From NCBI GenBank assembly GCA_017656505.1, contig JACDNU010000015.1, positions 1 to 49,371 of the forward strand: a stretch of DNA of 49,371 nucleotides, given 5' to 3'. A program made the translations under genes and the position numbers. The notes under the pieces are model-generated. The model was given only the letters and a program-made list of their open reading frames with translations. It did no database searches and was not told the origin of the DNA. The stretch is from Archaeoglobus sp. (GTDB lineage: Archaea > Halobacteriota > Archaeoglobi > Archaeoglobales > Archaeoglobaceae). Below, piece by piece: positions 8,071 to 16,040 of the stretch (the stretch's first letter is position 1; each line of letters starts with the position of its first letter).

Positions 8071-8838
8071 TTAGAAAAATGAATCCAACTCCTTCTCCTC
8101 GTCAAAATAGAAGGTCTGAAAATCATAGCCCAATGGATAATACTTGCTCGCCTCGTCGTGAGGTGGATAAAAATGGCCTATGTGGGTGAAAACAATCTTT
8201 TTAGCCCCTATCTCCTCAGCCAGCTTCATAGCAGTTTCAGCGTTCATGTGCTTCCTCAGCCGGAATCCTTCAGGGGCGATCGAATCAACTATGAAAAGGT
8301 CGGGATTCTTGAAAAGTTCAATCGTAGTTTTAGGCAGGTCTTTATTAGTATCGCCGGAGATAACGACTTTGAAATCCTTCCATTCCGCAACAACGCCATG
8401 AGCTTTCCGCAGCGGAGGATGGTTAACATCGCCAAGCGTAAATCGAATTCCTGCTATCTCAAAGGGTTTGTAGCTTTCGACCTCTATCCTGCGATATTTC
8501 ACGAACTGAAGGAATCTTCCTACATCCTCATGGACTTCTCTGGAAGTGTAAACGTTAACGTTCGTTTGCACGCGATAGAAGTCTCCGAATCCGGCGAAGT
8601 GATCATAATGGCTGTGAGTCCAAATTACAGCCTCGACAGAATCCACCTTAGCTTTTAGCAGTTGGGCTCTTAAATCTGGAGAGGTGTCTATGAGAATGTT
8701 CTTTCCCTTATTCTGTATTAAAACTGAGAAGCGAGTTCTCTCCCAGCCCTTGCGCCTTGCATCCTCGCAAGTTTTGCAATGACAGCCGATGACGGGTGTG
8801 CCTGGGGAATCGCCGGTGCCCAGCAAAATAATTTTCAT
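8071..8838 (-). CDS. PhnP-like metallo-beta-lactamase fold hydrolase
   Basis: A 255-residue MBL-fold phosphodiesterase-type protein. The N-terminal GTGDSPGTPVIGCHCKTC (7-24), with the GCxCxxC zinc knuckle, is typical of the PhnP/PqqB branch; the metal motif HSHYDHFAG lies near 95 and SGDTNKD near 160, with a closing THIGH near 220. PhnP hydrolyses 5-phosphoribosyl 1,2-cyclic phosphate, but archaeal homologues have no established substrate and no phn genes are nearby, so only the class is assigned. It follows the AAA ATPase gene by 4 nt and is probably translationally coupled to it. Confidence 0.85.
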   Translation of the reverse strand: MKIILLGTGDSPGTPVIGCHCKTCEDARRKGWERTRFSVLIQNKGKNILIDTSPDLRAQLLKAKVDSVEAVIWTHSHYDHFAGFGDFYRVQTNVNVYTSREVHEDVGRFLQFVKYRRIEVESYKPFEIAGIRFTLGDVNHPPLRKAHGVVAEWKDFKVVISGDTNKDLPKTTIELFKNPDLFIVDSIAPEGFRLRKHMNAETAMKLAEEIGAKKIVFTHIGHFYPPHDEASKYYPLGYDFQTFYFDEEKELDSFF

Positions 8839-8842
8839 GGTA

Positions 8843-10105
8843 TCAGTAGGAAATCTTCAAGTTAAGTCTTTCCCTCACATTGTTTACCGCTTCCACAAGC
8901 AGTTCGTGTTTTACCTTCTCCTCACCACTCAAGAGGGAGTTAAGAACAGCTTCCCTAATAACGAGCTTTATCTCTGCTCCGGTGAAACCCTTCGTGAGCT
9001 TGACAAGCTCTCCGATATCGAAATCCCCCGGAACTTTTGAAAGGGATAGCTCAAAAATCTTCCTCCTTATCTGCTCAGAAGGCTCTGGAAACTCGATTAT
9101 CTTATCAAATCTCCTCCAGACAGCGGAATCAAGCAAGCTTGGATGGTTCGTTGCTGCTATCAGCACAACTCCATCTTCAACGAGATTTATCTCATCAATC
9201 GATTTAAGCAGGGTGTTAACAGCCCTCTTAACAGCCGCATGCTCATCGCTCGTTCTTGTTTTAGCAACGTAATCGAATTCGTCTATGAAAAGGATGCATG
9301 GATTTAGCTTTTTCGCTATCTCGAAAACCTTTTCTATGTTCTTTGACGTCTCCCCAAGAAACTGGCTTGTTATCATTGAAAGCTTTACCTCAACCAAGGG
9401 CAAGTGCAGCTTCTTGCTTAAGGCCCTTGCTGTAGTTGTTTTTCCCGTTCCAGGAGGTCCGATGAAGAGGAGCTTTCCAACCTCGATAACTCCTATTCTT
9501 TCTAGAAAATCTCTCTTTTCGAGGGCAACTTCTATCTTCCTGAACTCCTGAAGCTGGTTCTCATCTAAGGCAACTTCATTAAAATCGACCTTGATGTCTT
9601 CAGGCGAGTAAAGCCTTACAAGTCCAAGCATGTCTGAAGTTTCTTCGTTCTTTTCCAGCTCTGCTATGATGGTCTTAAGCCACTCCTTATCGCTGTATTT
9701 TGGCTTATTTTGCTTTTTAGCCTCTTCATAGGAGACTCCAGCTGAGTCATAGTTCTGGTAGTAGTAAGCCAGAACGGGATTCTTTCTGATCGCATCTATC
9801 CCTCTCTTCAAAAACCATTTGACCGCTAAATCGAAAGAAGTGAGCATGAACTGCCTGTTAAACTCGTTAAAATCCACGAAAGGAAGGGATTTTACGCCTT
9901 CTGTATCTCCGCCATACTTTTTCACGGTATCCAGCTTTACAACAAGCGGGCGGGAAATGCCGTTTTTTCCATAGAAAAGCTTTCTAATCTCTTTTGGAAT
10001 ATCATCCTCATTCAGCTCCTCGAACTTGTTGTAGACTTCTGCCGTCAGCAAGAGTTCGACGACCTTTGTCTGATCCGTCTGATCTGTTTGATCCGTCTGA
10101 TCCAT
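8843..10105 (-). CDS. AAA-family ATPase with (DQT)4 N-terminus
   Basis: A 420-residue protein with one AAA module: Walker A GPPGTGKTT near 220, Walker B CILFIDEFD near 273, sensor-1 AATNHP near 318, arginine-finger region WRRFD and sensor-2 GFTGAEIK near 375. The first 200 residues are not a domain I recognise and contain a YYYQNYDSAG segment. Residues 2-13 are four copies of DQT encoded by a 9-bp tandem repeat. Single-module Cdc48-like ATPases of archaea usually act as unfolding or remodelling hexamers; partners are unknown here. A GAGGTG ribosome binding site precedes the ATG by five bases. It is co-transcribed with the metallo-hydrolase downstream. Confidence 0.88.
   Translation of the reverse strand: MDQTDQTDQTDQTKVVELLLTAEVYNKFEELNEDDIPKEIRKLFYGKNGISRPLVVKLDTVKKYGGDTEGVKSLPFVDFNEFNRQFMLTSFDLAVKWFLKRGIDAIRKNPVLAYYYQNYDSAGVSYEEAKKQNKPKYSDKEWLKTIIAELEKNEETSDMLGLVRLYSPEDIKVDFNEVALDENQLQEFRKIEVALEKRDFLERIGVIEVGKLLFIGPPGTGKTTTARALSKKLHLPLVEVKLSMITSQFLGETSKNIEKVFEIAKKLNPCILFIDEFDYVAKTRTSDEHAAVKRAVNTLLKSIDEINLVEDGVVLIAATNHPSLLDSAVWRRFDKIIEFPEPSEQIRRKIFELSLSKVPGDFDIGELVKLTKGFTGAEIKLVIREAVLNSLLSGEEKVKHELLVEAVNNVRERLNLKISY
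10067..10102. repeat. 9-bp in-frame microrepeat encoding (DQT)4
   Basis: Four near-identical 9-mers (gatccgtct and one- or two-base variants on the plus strand) directly follow the ATG of the AAA ATPase gene and encode DQT four times. Typical of replication slippage in a tolerated protein terminus. Confidence 0.9.
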
Positions 10106-10283
10106 CCAAACACCTCAGGGTTTGAGTTAGTTTAGAGTTGGAAATTTCTCGAATTCAATTTTCTAATTCCAGAACAATCTGGCTCTCATCTTTTAAATTT
10201 TTTGCTAATCATTTGACTGAGGATAGACCAAAGACGGATCAAAGAAAGTAAATATTATTTTCTCAGAGTGGGACATCACCTTG

Positions 10284-10709
10284 ATGAAAGTGCCATGGAG
10301 CAGAATTCACTCCTGGCACTGCGTTGCATGCGGCGAATGCTGCAAACATTTTAAGGTTCCGCTCACTTTCTGGGAGTATCTTCGTTTCAGAAAGCTCGGT
10401 CTCGTTGAGGAGAGGAGGAAGTATTACCTGAGGAAAATTGGCGGGAGATGTCCCTTCCAGATGGGAAGACTTTGCGGAATTCAGGAGAGCAAACCTTTTG
10501 TATGCAAGCTCTTTCCATTCATTATCAGGCAAAAGGGGGATGATTCCGCCCTTTTTTGTTACAACGATGAGGAATACTACGTTTACGTCGACACTTACTG
10601 CAGAAACATCGTTTTCGGAAAACCAAGCTTAAAGTTTAAGGAGATGGTTAGAGAGGCTCTGGACATCTACACTGGCAAGAGATTGAGGCCAAGGTTGCTT
10701 ACATCTTGA
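10284..10709 (+). CDS. YkgJ-type cysteine-cluster protein
   Basis: A 141-residue protein with the CxxCxxCC motif of the YkgJ (UPF0153) family: residues 13-20 read CVACGECC. Further cysteines follow in GGRCPFQMGRLCGIQ and KPFVCKLFPF. The family is thought to bind zinc or an iron-sulfur cluster; no reaction is established. The start is the ATG at 10284; a TTG one codon upstream is less likely. An AT-rich TATA-like element (around 10250) lies about 30 nt upstream. It is divergent from the AAA ATPase gene and just upstream of the TetR gene, from which it is separated by a promoter. Confidence 0.8.
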   Translation: MKVPWSRIHSWHCVACGECCKHFKVPLTFWEYLRFRKLGLVEERRKYYLRKIGGRCPFQMGRLCGIQESKPFVCKLFPFIIRQKGDDSALFCYNDEEYYVYVDTYCRNIVFGKPSLKFKEMVREALDIYTGKRLRPRLLTS

Positions 10710-10726
10710 GTAAACATCTTGGGTAA
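10701..10726. repeat. 13-bp tandem duplication across a stop codon
   Basis: ACATCTTGAGTAA is followed at once by ACATCTTGGGTAA, one mismatch. The first copy contains the TGA stop of the cysteine-cluster gene (10707-10709); in the second copy TGA has become TGG. The duplication lies directly upstream of the TetR promoter. Confidence 0.9.
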
Positions 10727-10729
10727 CAA

Positions 10730-10740
10730 TCTTTTTAAAC
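10730..10740 (+). promoter_or_regulatory. TATA box of the TetR operon
   Basis: TCTTTTTAAAC, an archaeal box A, is centred about 27 nt before the ATG at 10762. It directly abuts the palindromic operator at 10741. Confidence 0.7.
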
Positions 10741-10758
10741 TGATTGAGCGCTCAATCA
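10741..10758. promoter_or_regulatory. Perfect 18-bp palindromic operator of the TetR regulator
   Basis: TGATTGAGCGCTCAATCA is a perfect inverted repeat lying between the TATA box and the start codon of the TetR gene. TGAxTGxxCxxTCA-type palindromes are classic TetR-family operators in fatty-acid and efflux control. Bound protein here would block RNA polymerase at the transcription start, so negative autoregulation is the simplest reading. Confidence 0.8.
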
Positions 10759-10761
10759 ATA

Positions 10762-11253
10762 ATGAAAGAAAAGATTCTCAAGGCTGCACTGAAACTCTAC
10801 TCCTCGAAACCACCCCAGAATGTTACAACGAAAGAGATAGCTAGAGCAGCTGGAGTTTCTGTAGGTTTAATCTTTCATTACTTCCATAGTAAGAATGAGC
10901 TGGAAAGAGAGCTCGTTTCTCACTTCATGGAGAAACATTCGCTCCAAACTGAAAGATTGGATGAATTTGTGAGAGAGAATTTGAGATTCGCCAAGGAAAA
11001 TCCTGGAATATTCAGGTTTTTGCAATACGTTTTTGAGAAAGAAAAGTATGCGGACAGCGATTTGGCGATTAAAGTGTATGAGGATGGGTTAAAAAAGCTG
11101 AAAACTATGCTTGGAGGTGACGAGAGAAAAGCAACTCTTCTGATGGCGATGATAGATGGCTTAGCAATGTATGCGTTCCTTTTAGATCTCGATGTTGAGG
11201 AGTTCAGCGATTCGATTCTGGAGACGCTCGGATTTGGTGGGGAGAATAGGTAG
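10762..11253 (+). CDS. TetR-family transcriptional regulator
   Basis: A 163-residue TetR-type repressor. The N-terminal helix-turn-helix spans about residues 18-45 (TTKEIARAAGVSVGLIFHYF) after the ILKAALKLYSSK helix; the rest is a short all-helical ligand domain containing MAMIDGLAMYAFLLDLD near 125-140. The start is ATG 10762; an in-frame TTG at 10744 falls inside the operator palindrome and upstream of the expected transcription start, so it is rejected. The gene heads an operon with a Yip1-like membrane protein and a membrane polyferredoxin, which it probably controls together with itself. The ligand is unknown. Confidence 0.9.
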   Translation: MKEKILKAALKLYSSKPPQNVTTKEIARAAGVSVGLIFHYFHSKNELERELVSHFMEKHSLQTERLDEFVRENLRFAKENPGIFRFLQYVFEKEKYADSDLAIKVYEDGLKKLKTMLGGDERKATLLMAMIDGLAMYAFLLDLDVEEFSDSILETLGFGGENR

Positions 11254-11255
11254 TC

Positions 11256-11273
11256 AGGTGAGTTAGGTGAGTT
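11256..11273. repeat. AGGTGAGTT tandem duplication carrying the ribosome binding site
   Basis: Two exact copies of AGGTGAGTT lie between the TetR stop and the ATG at 11278. AGGTGA is itself a Shine-Dalgarno sequence, so the duplication gives the membrane-protein gene two ribosome binding sites, at about 7 and 16 nt from the start. Confidence 0.85.
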
Positions 11274-11277
11274 ACAC

Positions 11278-12147
11278 ATGAAATACCTCAATAGAATATA
11301 CGATGAGGCGGATAGGGAGTTCTTGAAACCCCTTTACAGAAATCTCCCTTTCATAGAGGCTGTAGCCGTCATGCTTATTATCAGCAGGGCCATGGCGGAG
11401 AGCATTGAGATATTTCCTTACTCCGTTAGCAAGGCAATCGTAAGCCTTGCAGATAAGTGGGCTTACGCAATTGCACCGCTTGTAGACAAGATTTATGGAT
11501 TCTTTGGTTATGCTTTCTCCCCTGACGTAGCTTTGATGCACAGAATGCCTGCAGAAAATCCGATTTATCCTTTGCCGGTATGGATGATCTCGCTGTGGAG
11601 TTTTTCTGTGGCCTACACACTCTTTTATTGGTTCTCCCTCACTTCAATAACTTATGGTATTGGCAGGCTATTTGGCAGGAATGGGATAAATGAAGGGAGT
11701 GGAAGAAGCGGATCATTTGTAAGGCTGCTTACATGGACGGGGATAGCCCACATACCCATGATCAACTGGTGGTTTTATGTGGGCTGCGAAATGCTCTATG
11801 AGATCGTTAGGCAGGAGATGTATCTAGGTCTAACTCCACCATACACCGTTTCCGCTGTTGAGACAAGTGTTCCGACTCCTCTCGGCTCACTACCCAACTT
11901 CGTCCCGGTTGAAGGCTTTTGGTTTGGCTACGGTATTGGAGTGGCTTTCCTGATGCTAACGATACTGCTGATCTACGGCTTCGTAAAACGTGAATTGGGA
12001 TTGGATCCGTTGAGAACGCTGATTGCAATACTCCCTTGGATAGCTTATTTTGGTTTTTTGCTGGTTGGAAGTCTCAATGTTAATGAGATTACGGGTGTTT
12101 TAAATGCATACGTTGAGCAAGGAAAGGCCTGGAGATGGTTTAGATAG
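11278..12147 (+). CDS. Multi-pass membrane protein, Yip1-like
   Basis: A 289-residue integral membrane protein. Hydrophobic segments are near residues 27-45 (weaker), 98-125, 145-175, 220-240 and 245-265. The GSFVRLLTWTGIAHIPMI segment near 143 resembles the Yip1-domain pattern in which a serine-rich loop is followed by a helix with a conserved proline, so a Yip1-like fold is proposed; confidence in the family is moderate. No metal or redox motif is visible. It sits in the TetR operon and overlaps the following polyferredoxin gene by 44 nt, indicating coupled translation and a likely physical or functional link between the two. Confidence 0.75.
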   Translation: MKYLNRIYDEADREFLKPLYRNLPFIEAVAVMLIISRAMAESIEIFPYSVSKAIVSLADKWAYAIAPLVDKIYGFFGYAFSPDVALMHRMPAENPIYPLPVWMISLWSFSVAYTLFYWFSLTSITYGIGRLFGRNGINEGSGRSGSFVRLLTWTGIAHIPMINWWFYVGCEMLYEIVRQEMYLGLTPPYTVSAVETSVPTPLGSLPNFVPVEGFWFGYGIGVAFLMLTILLIYGFVKRELGLDPLRTLIAILPWIAYFGFLLVGSLNVNEITGVLNAYVEQGKAWRWFR

Positions 12148-12874
12148 GATAGATGAAAGTTTGGATAAGCTCAAGAACGGGATATTTCTTGAGACGGCCA
12201 GAAAGTTGATGAGGGAGATACCTTGGGATCCCATCAGGAAAGTCTTTCTTTTCATCTCGCTGATAATGTTCATAGGAACTATCGCTTACACGGAAGTTAT
12301 GAAAGATCCAACGATTGAATGGGCTTGGTGGTGGCTTTGGTTCGGTTTGTTCCTAACATTTCTCCCTGTTATCATGGGAAGAGTTGCGTGCGGATGGTTT
12401 TGCCCTTATGCAGCCATCCACGACATATTTTTTACGAAATTGAAATACAGAAGAGCTAAATGGCCGGGTAATCTCAAGAATCTGAGATTTTTGGTGCTTT
12501 TCGGGTTGCTTGGATTGCTCGCAACCGTGGAAATATTCCGGGAATGGGACTTCTTTATCTGGTACTGCAGAGCATATTTGATCTTGGCCGTGGTTTGGGG
12601 TTTCATTTTTGCTCCAAGGGATTGGTGCAGGTACGTTTGCGTTCTGGGAGCTTATGCCCAGCTTTACTCGAGAATCAGAGTTCTTGGCATAAAAGTTGAC
12701 GAGAAACTTTGCCTTAGATGTGAAAACTGTGAGTGCGATAAGAATTGCCCGATGGATGTTGACTGGAAAAATGGGGTTAAAGAAAGGTGGATAACGCCCG
12801 ATTACTGCGTACTGTGCCTTAATTGCGTTAACGTATGCCGTTCGGGAGCGGTTTACGCATGGAGGGTGCATTGA
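12104..12874 (+). CDS. NapH/CcoG-like membrane 4Fe-4S polyferredoxin
   Basis: A 256-residue membrane iron-sulfur protein. Hydrophobic helices lie near 47-62, 72-92, 127-145 and 152-170. C96/C100 in CGWFCPY and C175/C179 in WCRYVCVLGA are the paired CxxxC motifs of NapH, NosR and CcoG, although the second lacks the usual proline after its last cysteine. The cytoplasmic tail carries two ferredoxin-like sites: C203, C206, C209, C211, C215 (the spacing is two residues longer than usual and includes an extra cysteine) and C235, C238, C241, C245. Such proteins pass electrons between the quinone pool and soluble or exported partners. No reductase gene is adjacent. A GGTG element six bases before the ATG supports the overlapping start. 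Confidence 0.85.
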   Translation: MHTLSKERPGDGLDRIDESLDKLKNGIFLETARKLMREIPWDPIRKVFLFISLIMFIGTIAYTEVMKDPTIEWAWWWLWFGLFLTFLPVIMGRVACGWFCPYAAIHDIFFTKLKYRRAKWPGNLKNLRFLVLFGLLGLLATVEIFREWDFFIWYCRAYLILAVVWGFIFAPRDWCRYVCVLGAYAQLYSRIRVLGIKVDEKLCLRCENCECDKNCPMDVDWKNGVKERWITPDYCVLCLNCVNVCRSGAVYAWRVH

Positions 12875-12939
12875 TCACGTTTGAGAAAGACTGAGAAAAC
12901 TGAGAAAGCAGAAAAGCAGAAGTAAGAAATCAAAGAAAA

Positions 12940-13758
12940 TCAGAAATCCAAAACGTAATCCTTCAAAATATCCCTTAAGGACACGACATCTCCAATAACT
13001 ATCACTGCTGGAGCTCTAACTTTCTCTTTCTTAGCAATCTCGACTATATTTGAAAGCTTTCCCTCCACAACTCTCTGATCTGGAGTTGTTGCTTTTTCTA
13101 TTATCGCAACAGGAGTGTCAGGACGCTTTCCACCTTTCAGCAATCTGCTAATGTTTCTTTCAAGATTTGAGATACCCATAAGGATAACTATCGTCGCATC
13201 GAGCTTTGCGATCTCTTCCCAATTTATCCTTTCTTTTTCTTTTTTTCCTTCTTCTTCTTTCGCATCTAAGCTCTCTCTCTCCTTCCCGGTGAGAATAAGA
13301 ATTGCAGGAGAAAATCTTCGGTGGTTCAATGGAATACCAGCATACGCCGGAGCTGCAATAGCTGAAGAGATGCCTGGCACAACAATAAAGCTAACACCCT
13401 CCTTTGCCAGGAATTCTGCTTCTTCGCCCCCTCTACCAAAAACGAACGGATCTCCTCCTTTCACCCTTGCAACCTTCTTCCCTTCCTTCGCTAACTTAAC
13501 CAAAAGCTGGTTTATCTCATCCTGGGTTTTCTTATGCCTGCCCTCTCTTTTTCCGGCCTCTATTATTTCGCTTATCTTACACTCTTTTTTGATGAAATTC
13601 TTTATTTCATCTCCAACCAGATCATCAACTAAAGCCACGTCTGCCTCTTTGATGTATTTCACCGCTTTCAGCGTTAATAACTCAATGTCACCCGGTCCGG
13701 CACCAATCAGATAAACGATCCCCTGCTTCTCGGATTTATCCAATTTAGATTTATCCAT
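12940..13758 (-). CDS. cobA: Uroporphyrinogen-III C-methyltransferase (SUMT)
   Basis: A 272-residue SAM-dependent methyltransferase that methylates uroporphyrinogen III at C2 and C7 to precorrin-2, the branch point to siroheme, B12 and, in these archaea, haem made through siroheme. Motifs: VYLIGAGPGD near 15, RVKGGDPFVFGRGGEE near 98 (the signature of the family) and VPGISSA near 125. A lysine/glutamate-rich insert near 162-173 (EEEGKKEKER) is unusual. It is the last gene of the hemA-hemB-hemL-hemC-cobA operon, 9 nt after hemC. Confidence 0.94.
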   Translation of the reverse strand: MDKSKLDKSEKQGIVYLIGAGPGDIELLTLKAVKYIKEADVALVDDLVGDEIKNFIKKECKISEIIEAGKREGRHKKTQDEINQLLVKLAKEGKKVARVKGGDPFVFGRGGEEAEFLAKEGVSFIVVPGISSAIAAPAYAGIPLNHRRFSPAILILTGKERESLDAKEEEGKKEKERINWEEIAKLDATIVILMGISNLERNISRLLKGGKRPDTPVAIIEKATTPDQRVVEGKLSNIVEIAKKEKVRAPAVIVIGDVVSLRDILKDYVLDF

Positions 13759-13767
13759 TTTTCCCCT

Positions 13768-14748
13768 TCAACCTCCATCAAAAATCCTGAGTTCTTCCAG
13801 CAAAGGGCTCACTTTAGCTTTAATATCTTCTGAAATTCTCTCTACTTCTTTTCCAATCACCTTGAGATCTCTTTCACTGCATTCTCCGTAACCTTCAGAC
13901 TTTTCAAGCTCAACCTCAAATTTTCTGTCGAATCTCGCCTCTTTCCTCCCATCAAGGCTGAGAAGCTCGCATTTTATCTCAAAAGAATTTCCATCAAGTT
14001 TGGAGTTAAGTTTGGAGTAGATCCCAGCTGGAATGCTGCATCCAACTCCGAGTTCTTTCAGAATCTCCCTTTCCACCATTGCCTCGAACATCGTTTTCCT
14101 ATGATTCATGAAAGAAACCAGCTCTTCTTCTCCTTCCCTCGTTGCAACGGCAATTATACCCTGATTCGCGGACGGAACGAAAAGTTCCGGATTAAGCCTT
14201 TCGTATGAAATTCGCTCGTGAAGCCCGAGTCTTATCAAACCCGCCTCACCGACGATTATTCCATCATAATCTCCGCTCTCGAGCTTCCTGAGCCTTGTAT
14301 CGAGGTTTCCTCTTATGTCTTTGATTGAAACGTCATCTCTTAATCTTCTTGCTTGGGCTATCCTCCTCAGACTTGAGGTACCTATTACAGCCCCGCTGTC
14401 CATCTCTTCGATCCACTTTCCATTTCTCGATATGAAAGCATCGAACGGGCTCTCCCTTTCCAGCACCGCTGCGATTACAGTTCCTTCAACCCTGTCTGTT
14501 GGAACATCCTTCATGCTGTGAACAGCCACGTCGATCTCTTCATCCGCTAAAGCTTGGTCGATTGCCCTCACAAAAGCTCCAGAGCGCTTGAAAGCGTAGA
14601 GGGGCTTATCTTTCATTATGTCGCCTGATGTTTTTATTATCTGAATTTTTACCTCTTTTCCAGCCTTCTTGAGCTGGTAAATCACCTTCTCTGCCTGAGC
14701 CAAAGCTAACTTGCTCCCCCTCGTTCCTACAACAACTCTTTCAGGCAT
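13768..14748 (-). CDS. hemC: Porphobilinogen deaminase
   Basis: A 326-residue hydroxymethylbilane synthase that polymerises four porphobilinogens. The N-terminal VVGTRGSKLALAQA, the HSMKDVPT loop with the catalytic Asp near 83, the ASSLRR-type GTSSLRR segment near 123 and the cofactor-attachment cysteine in LGVGCSIPAG near 245 are all present. The ATG lies inside the end of hemL (22-nt overlap) and is preceded at about ten bases by GGAGG, so translation is probably coupled. Length is slightly above the usual 300 because of a charged C-terminal region. Confidence 0.95.
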   Translation of the reverse strand: MPERVVVGTRGSKLALAQAEKVIYQLKKAGKEVKIQIIKTSGDIMKDKPLYAFKRSGAFVRAIDQALADEEIDVAVHSMKDVPTDRVEGTVIAAVLERESPFDAFISRNGKWIEEMDSGAVIGTSSLRRIAQARRLRDDVSIKDIRGNLDTRLRKLESGDYDGIIVGEAGLIRLGLHERISYERLNPELFVPSANQGIIAVATREGEEELVSFMNHRKTMFEAMVEREILKELGVGCSIPAGIYSKLNSKLDGNSFEIKCELLSLDGRKEARFDRKFEVELEKSEGYGECSERDLKVIGKEVERISEDIKAKVSPLLEELRIFDGG

Positions 14749-16013
14749 TCGATTACAGCCTCCGTAATTCTTTCTGAATCTTCTTCGCTGTGGCTGTAGG
14801 ACATGAAGCAGGTCTCATACTGCGATGGTGGGAAGAATACACCCTTTTCAAGAAGTCTCCAGAAGAATTGGATGAATAAAGCTGAGTTCAGTTTTAACGC
14901 CTCGTTGTAGTTCAAGGGCTTATCGCCGAAGTAGATGCAGAACATCGAGGCAATTGAATCTGCGGAAACGTTTAGCGAGTTGGCTAAGCTAAAATCGTTA
15001 ACGCCCTCTTTAACATGGTTTGTAATCTTCTCGAGATAGTCGTGGATCTTCTCCTTAACGATAAAGTTCACGGCAGCATAGCCAGCCGAAAGTGTTAGCG
15101 GATTCCCGCTGAACGTTCCTGCCTGATAAACATCTCCAGAAGGAGCTATCCTCTCCATTATTTCCTTCTTCCCACCGAATATTCCACACGGCAGTCCGCC
15201 TCCGGCTATCTTGCCAAGGGTCGTTAGATCCGGCTTAACACCATAATATTCCTGAGCTCCTCCGGCTGCGAGTCTAAATCCGGTTATTATCTCGTCGAAG
15301 ATAAGAAGAACGTCGTTCTCAGCCGTTATTTTTCTTACCTCCTTCAAATAAGACTCCTCAGGCAGAATCAAGCTGGAATTCCCCATTACGGGCTCGAGAA
15401 TGAAGCATGCAACGTCCGGATTTTTCTCCAGAAGATCGGCTAAAGCTTGTGTGTCGTTGTAAGGCACCTGCAAGGTGTTGGCAACGAATTCTTCTGGCAC
15501 TCCAGCGGAATTTGGAATGCCATGGGTTGTTGCCCCGCTTCCCGCTTTAATCAGAACCGCATCATGGGCACCGTGAAAGCTCCCTTCAACCTTTACTATC
15601 TTCTTTTTCCTCGTGAATCCCCTTGCAAGCCTTAACGCTGCCATTGTAGCTTCACTGCCGGAGTTAACGAATCTAAGCATCTCTATGGAGGGATAAAGAC
15701 CTTTTATCAGCTTAGCGAACTTGATCTCAAGTTCTATCGGAGTGCCGTAAAGCCATCCCTTCTCTATCTGTTCTTTTATCGCCTCCTTGATCGCCGGATG
15801 CGCATGGCCCAGGATTAAAGGCCCATAGGCCATGCAGCAGTCGATGTACTCGTTTCCATCGATATCGTAGATTTTCGACCCGATTGCACGCTTTGTATAG
15901 AATGGAAAAGGCTTCACCGCCCTAACAGGGCTGCTAACTCCTCCTGGAAGTAAATCCAAAGCCTCTTTATACAATTTTTCCGATTCAACCAGTTTTTCCG
16001 CAAAATTCGGCAT
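14727..16013 (-). CDS. hemL: Glutamate-1-semialdehyde 2,1-aminomutase
   Basis: A 428-residue PLP enzyme converting glutamate-1-semialdehyde to 5-aminolevulinate. The pyridoxal lysine is in LTTLGKIAGGGLPCG near 270; GGVSSPVRA near 28 and the SGSEATMAA segment near 122 are further signatures. ATG 16013 is preferred to an upstream GTG (16022) because AGGTGA stands five bases before the ATG. It follows hemB by 27 nt in the tetrapyrrole operon. Confidence 0.96.
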   Translation of the reverse strand: MPNFAEKLVESEKLYKEALDLLPGGVSSPVRAVKPFPFYTKRAIGSKIYDIDGNEYIDCCMAYGPLILGHAHPAIKEAIKEQIEKGWLYGTPIELEIKFAKLIKGLYPSIEMLRFVNSGSEATMAALRLARGFTRKKKIVKVEGSFHGAHDAVLIKAGSGATTHGIPNSAGVPEEFVANTLQVPYNDTQALADLLEKNPDVACFILEPVMGNSSLILPEESYLKEVRKITAENDVLLIFDEIITGFRLAAGGAQEYYGVKPDLTTLGKIAGGGLPCGIFGGKKEIMERIAPSGDVYQAGTFSGNPLTLSAGYAAVNFIVKEKIHDYLEKITNHVKEGVNDFSLANSLNVSADSIASMFCIYFGDKPLNYNEALKLNSALFIQFFWRLLEKGVFFPPSQYETCFMSYSHSEEDSERITEAVIECLKELL

Positions 16014-16040
16014 AAAAATCACCTATTCGGATTAAGAAGA

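Noticed and set aside
8158-8658. 166-codon open frame opposite the metallo-hydrolase
   Set aside because: Shadow of the metal-binding core of the real gene; no promoter or ribosome binding site.
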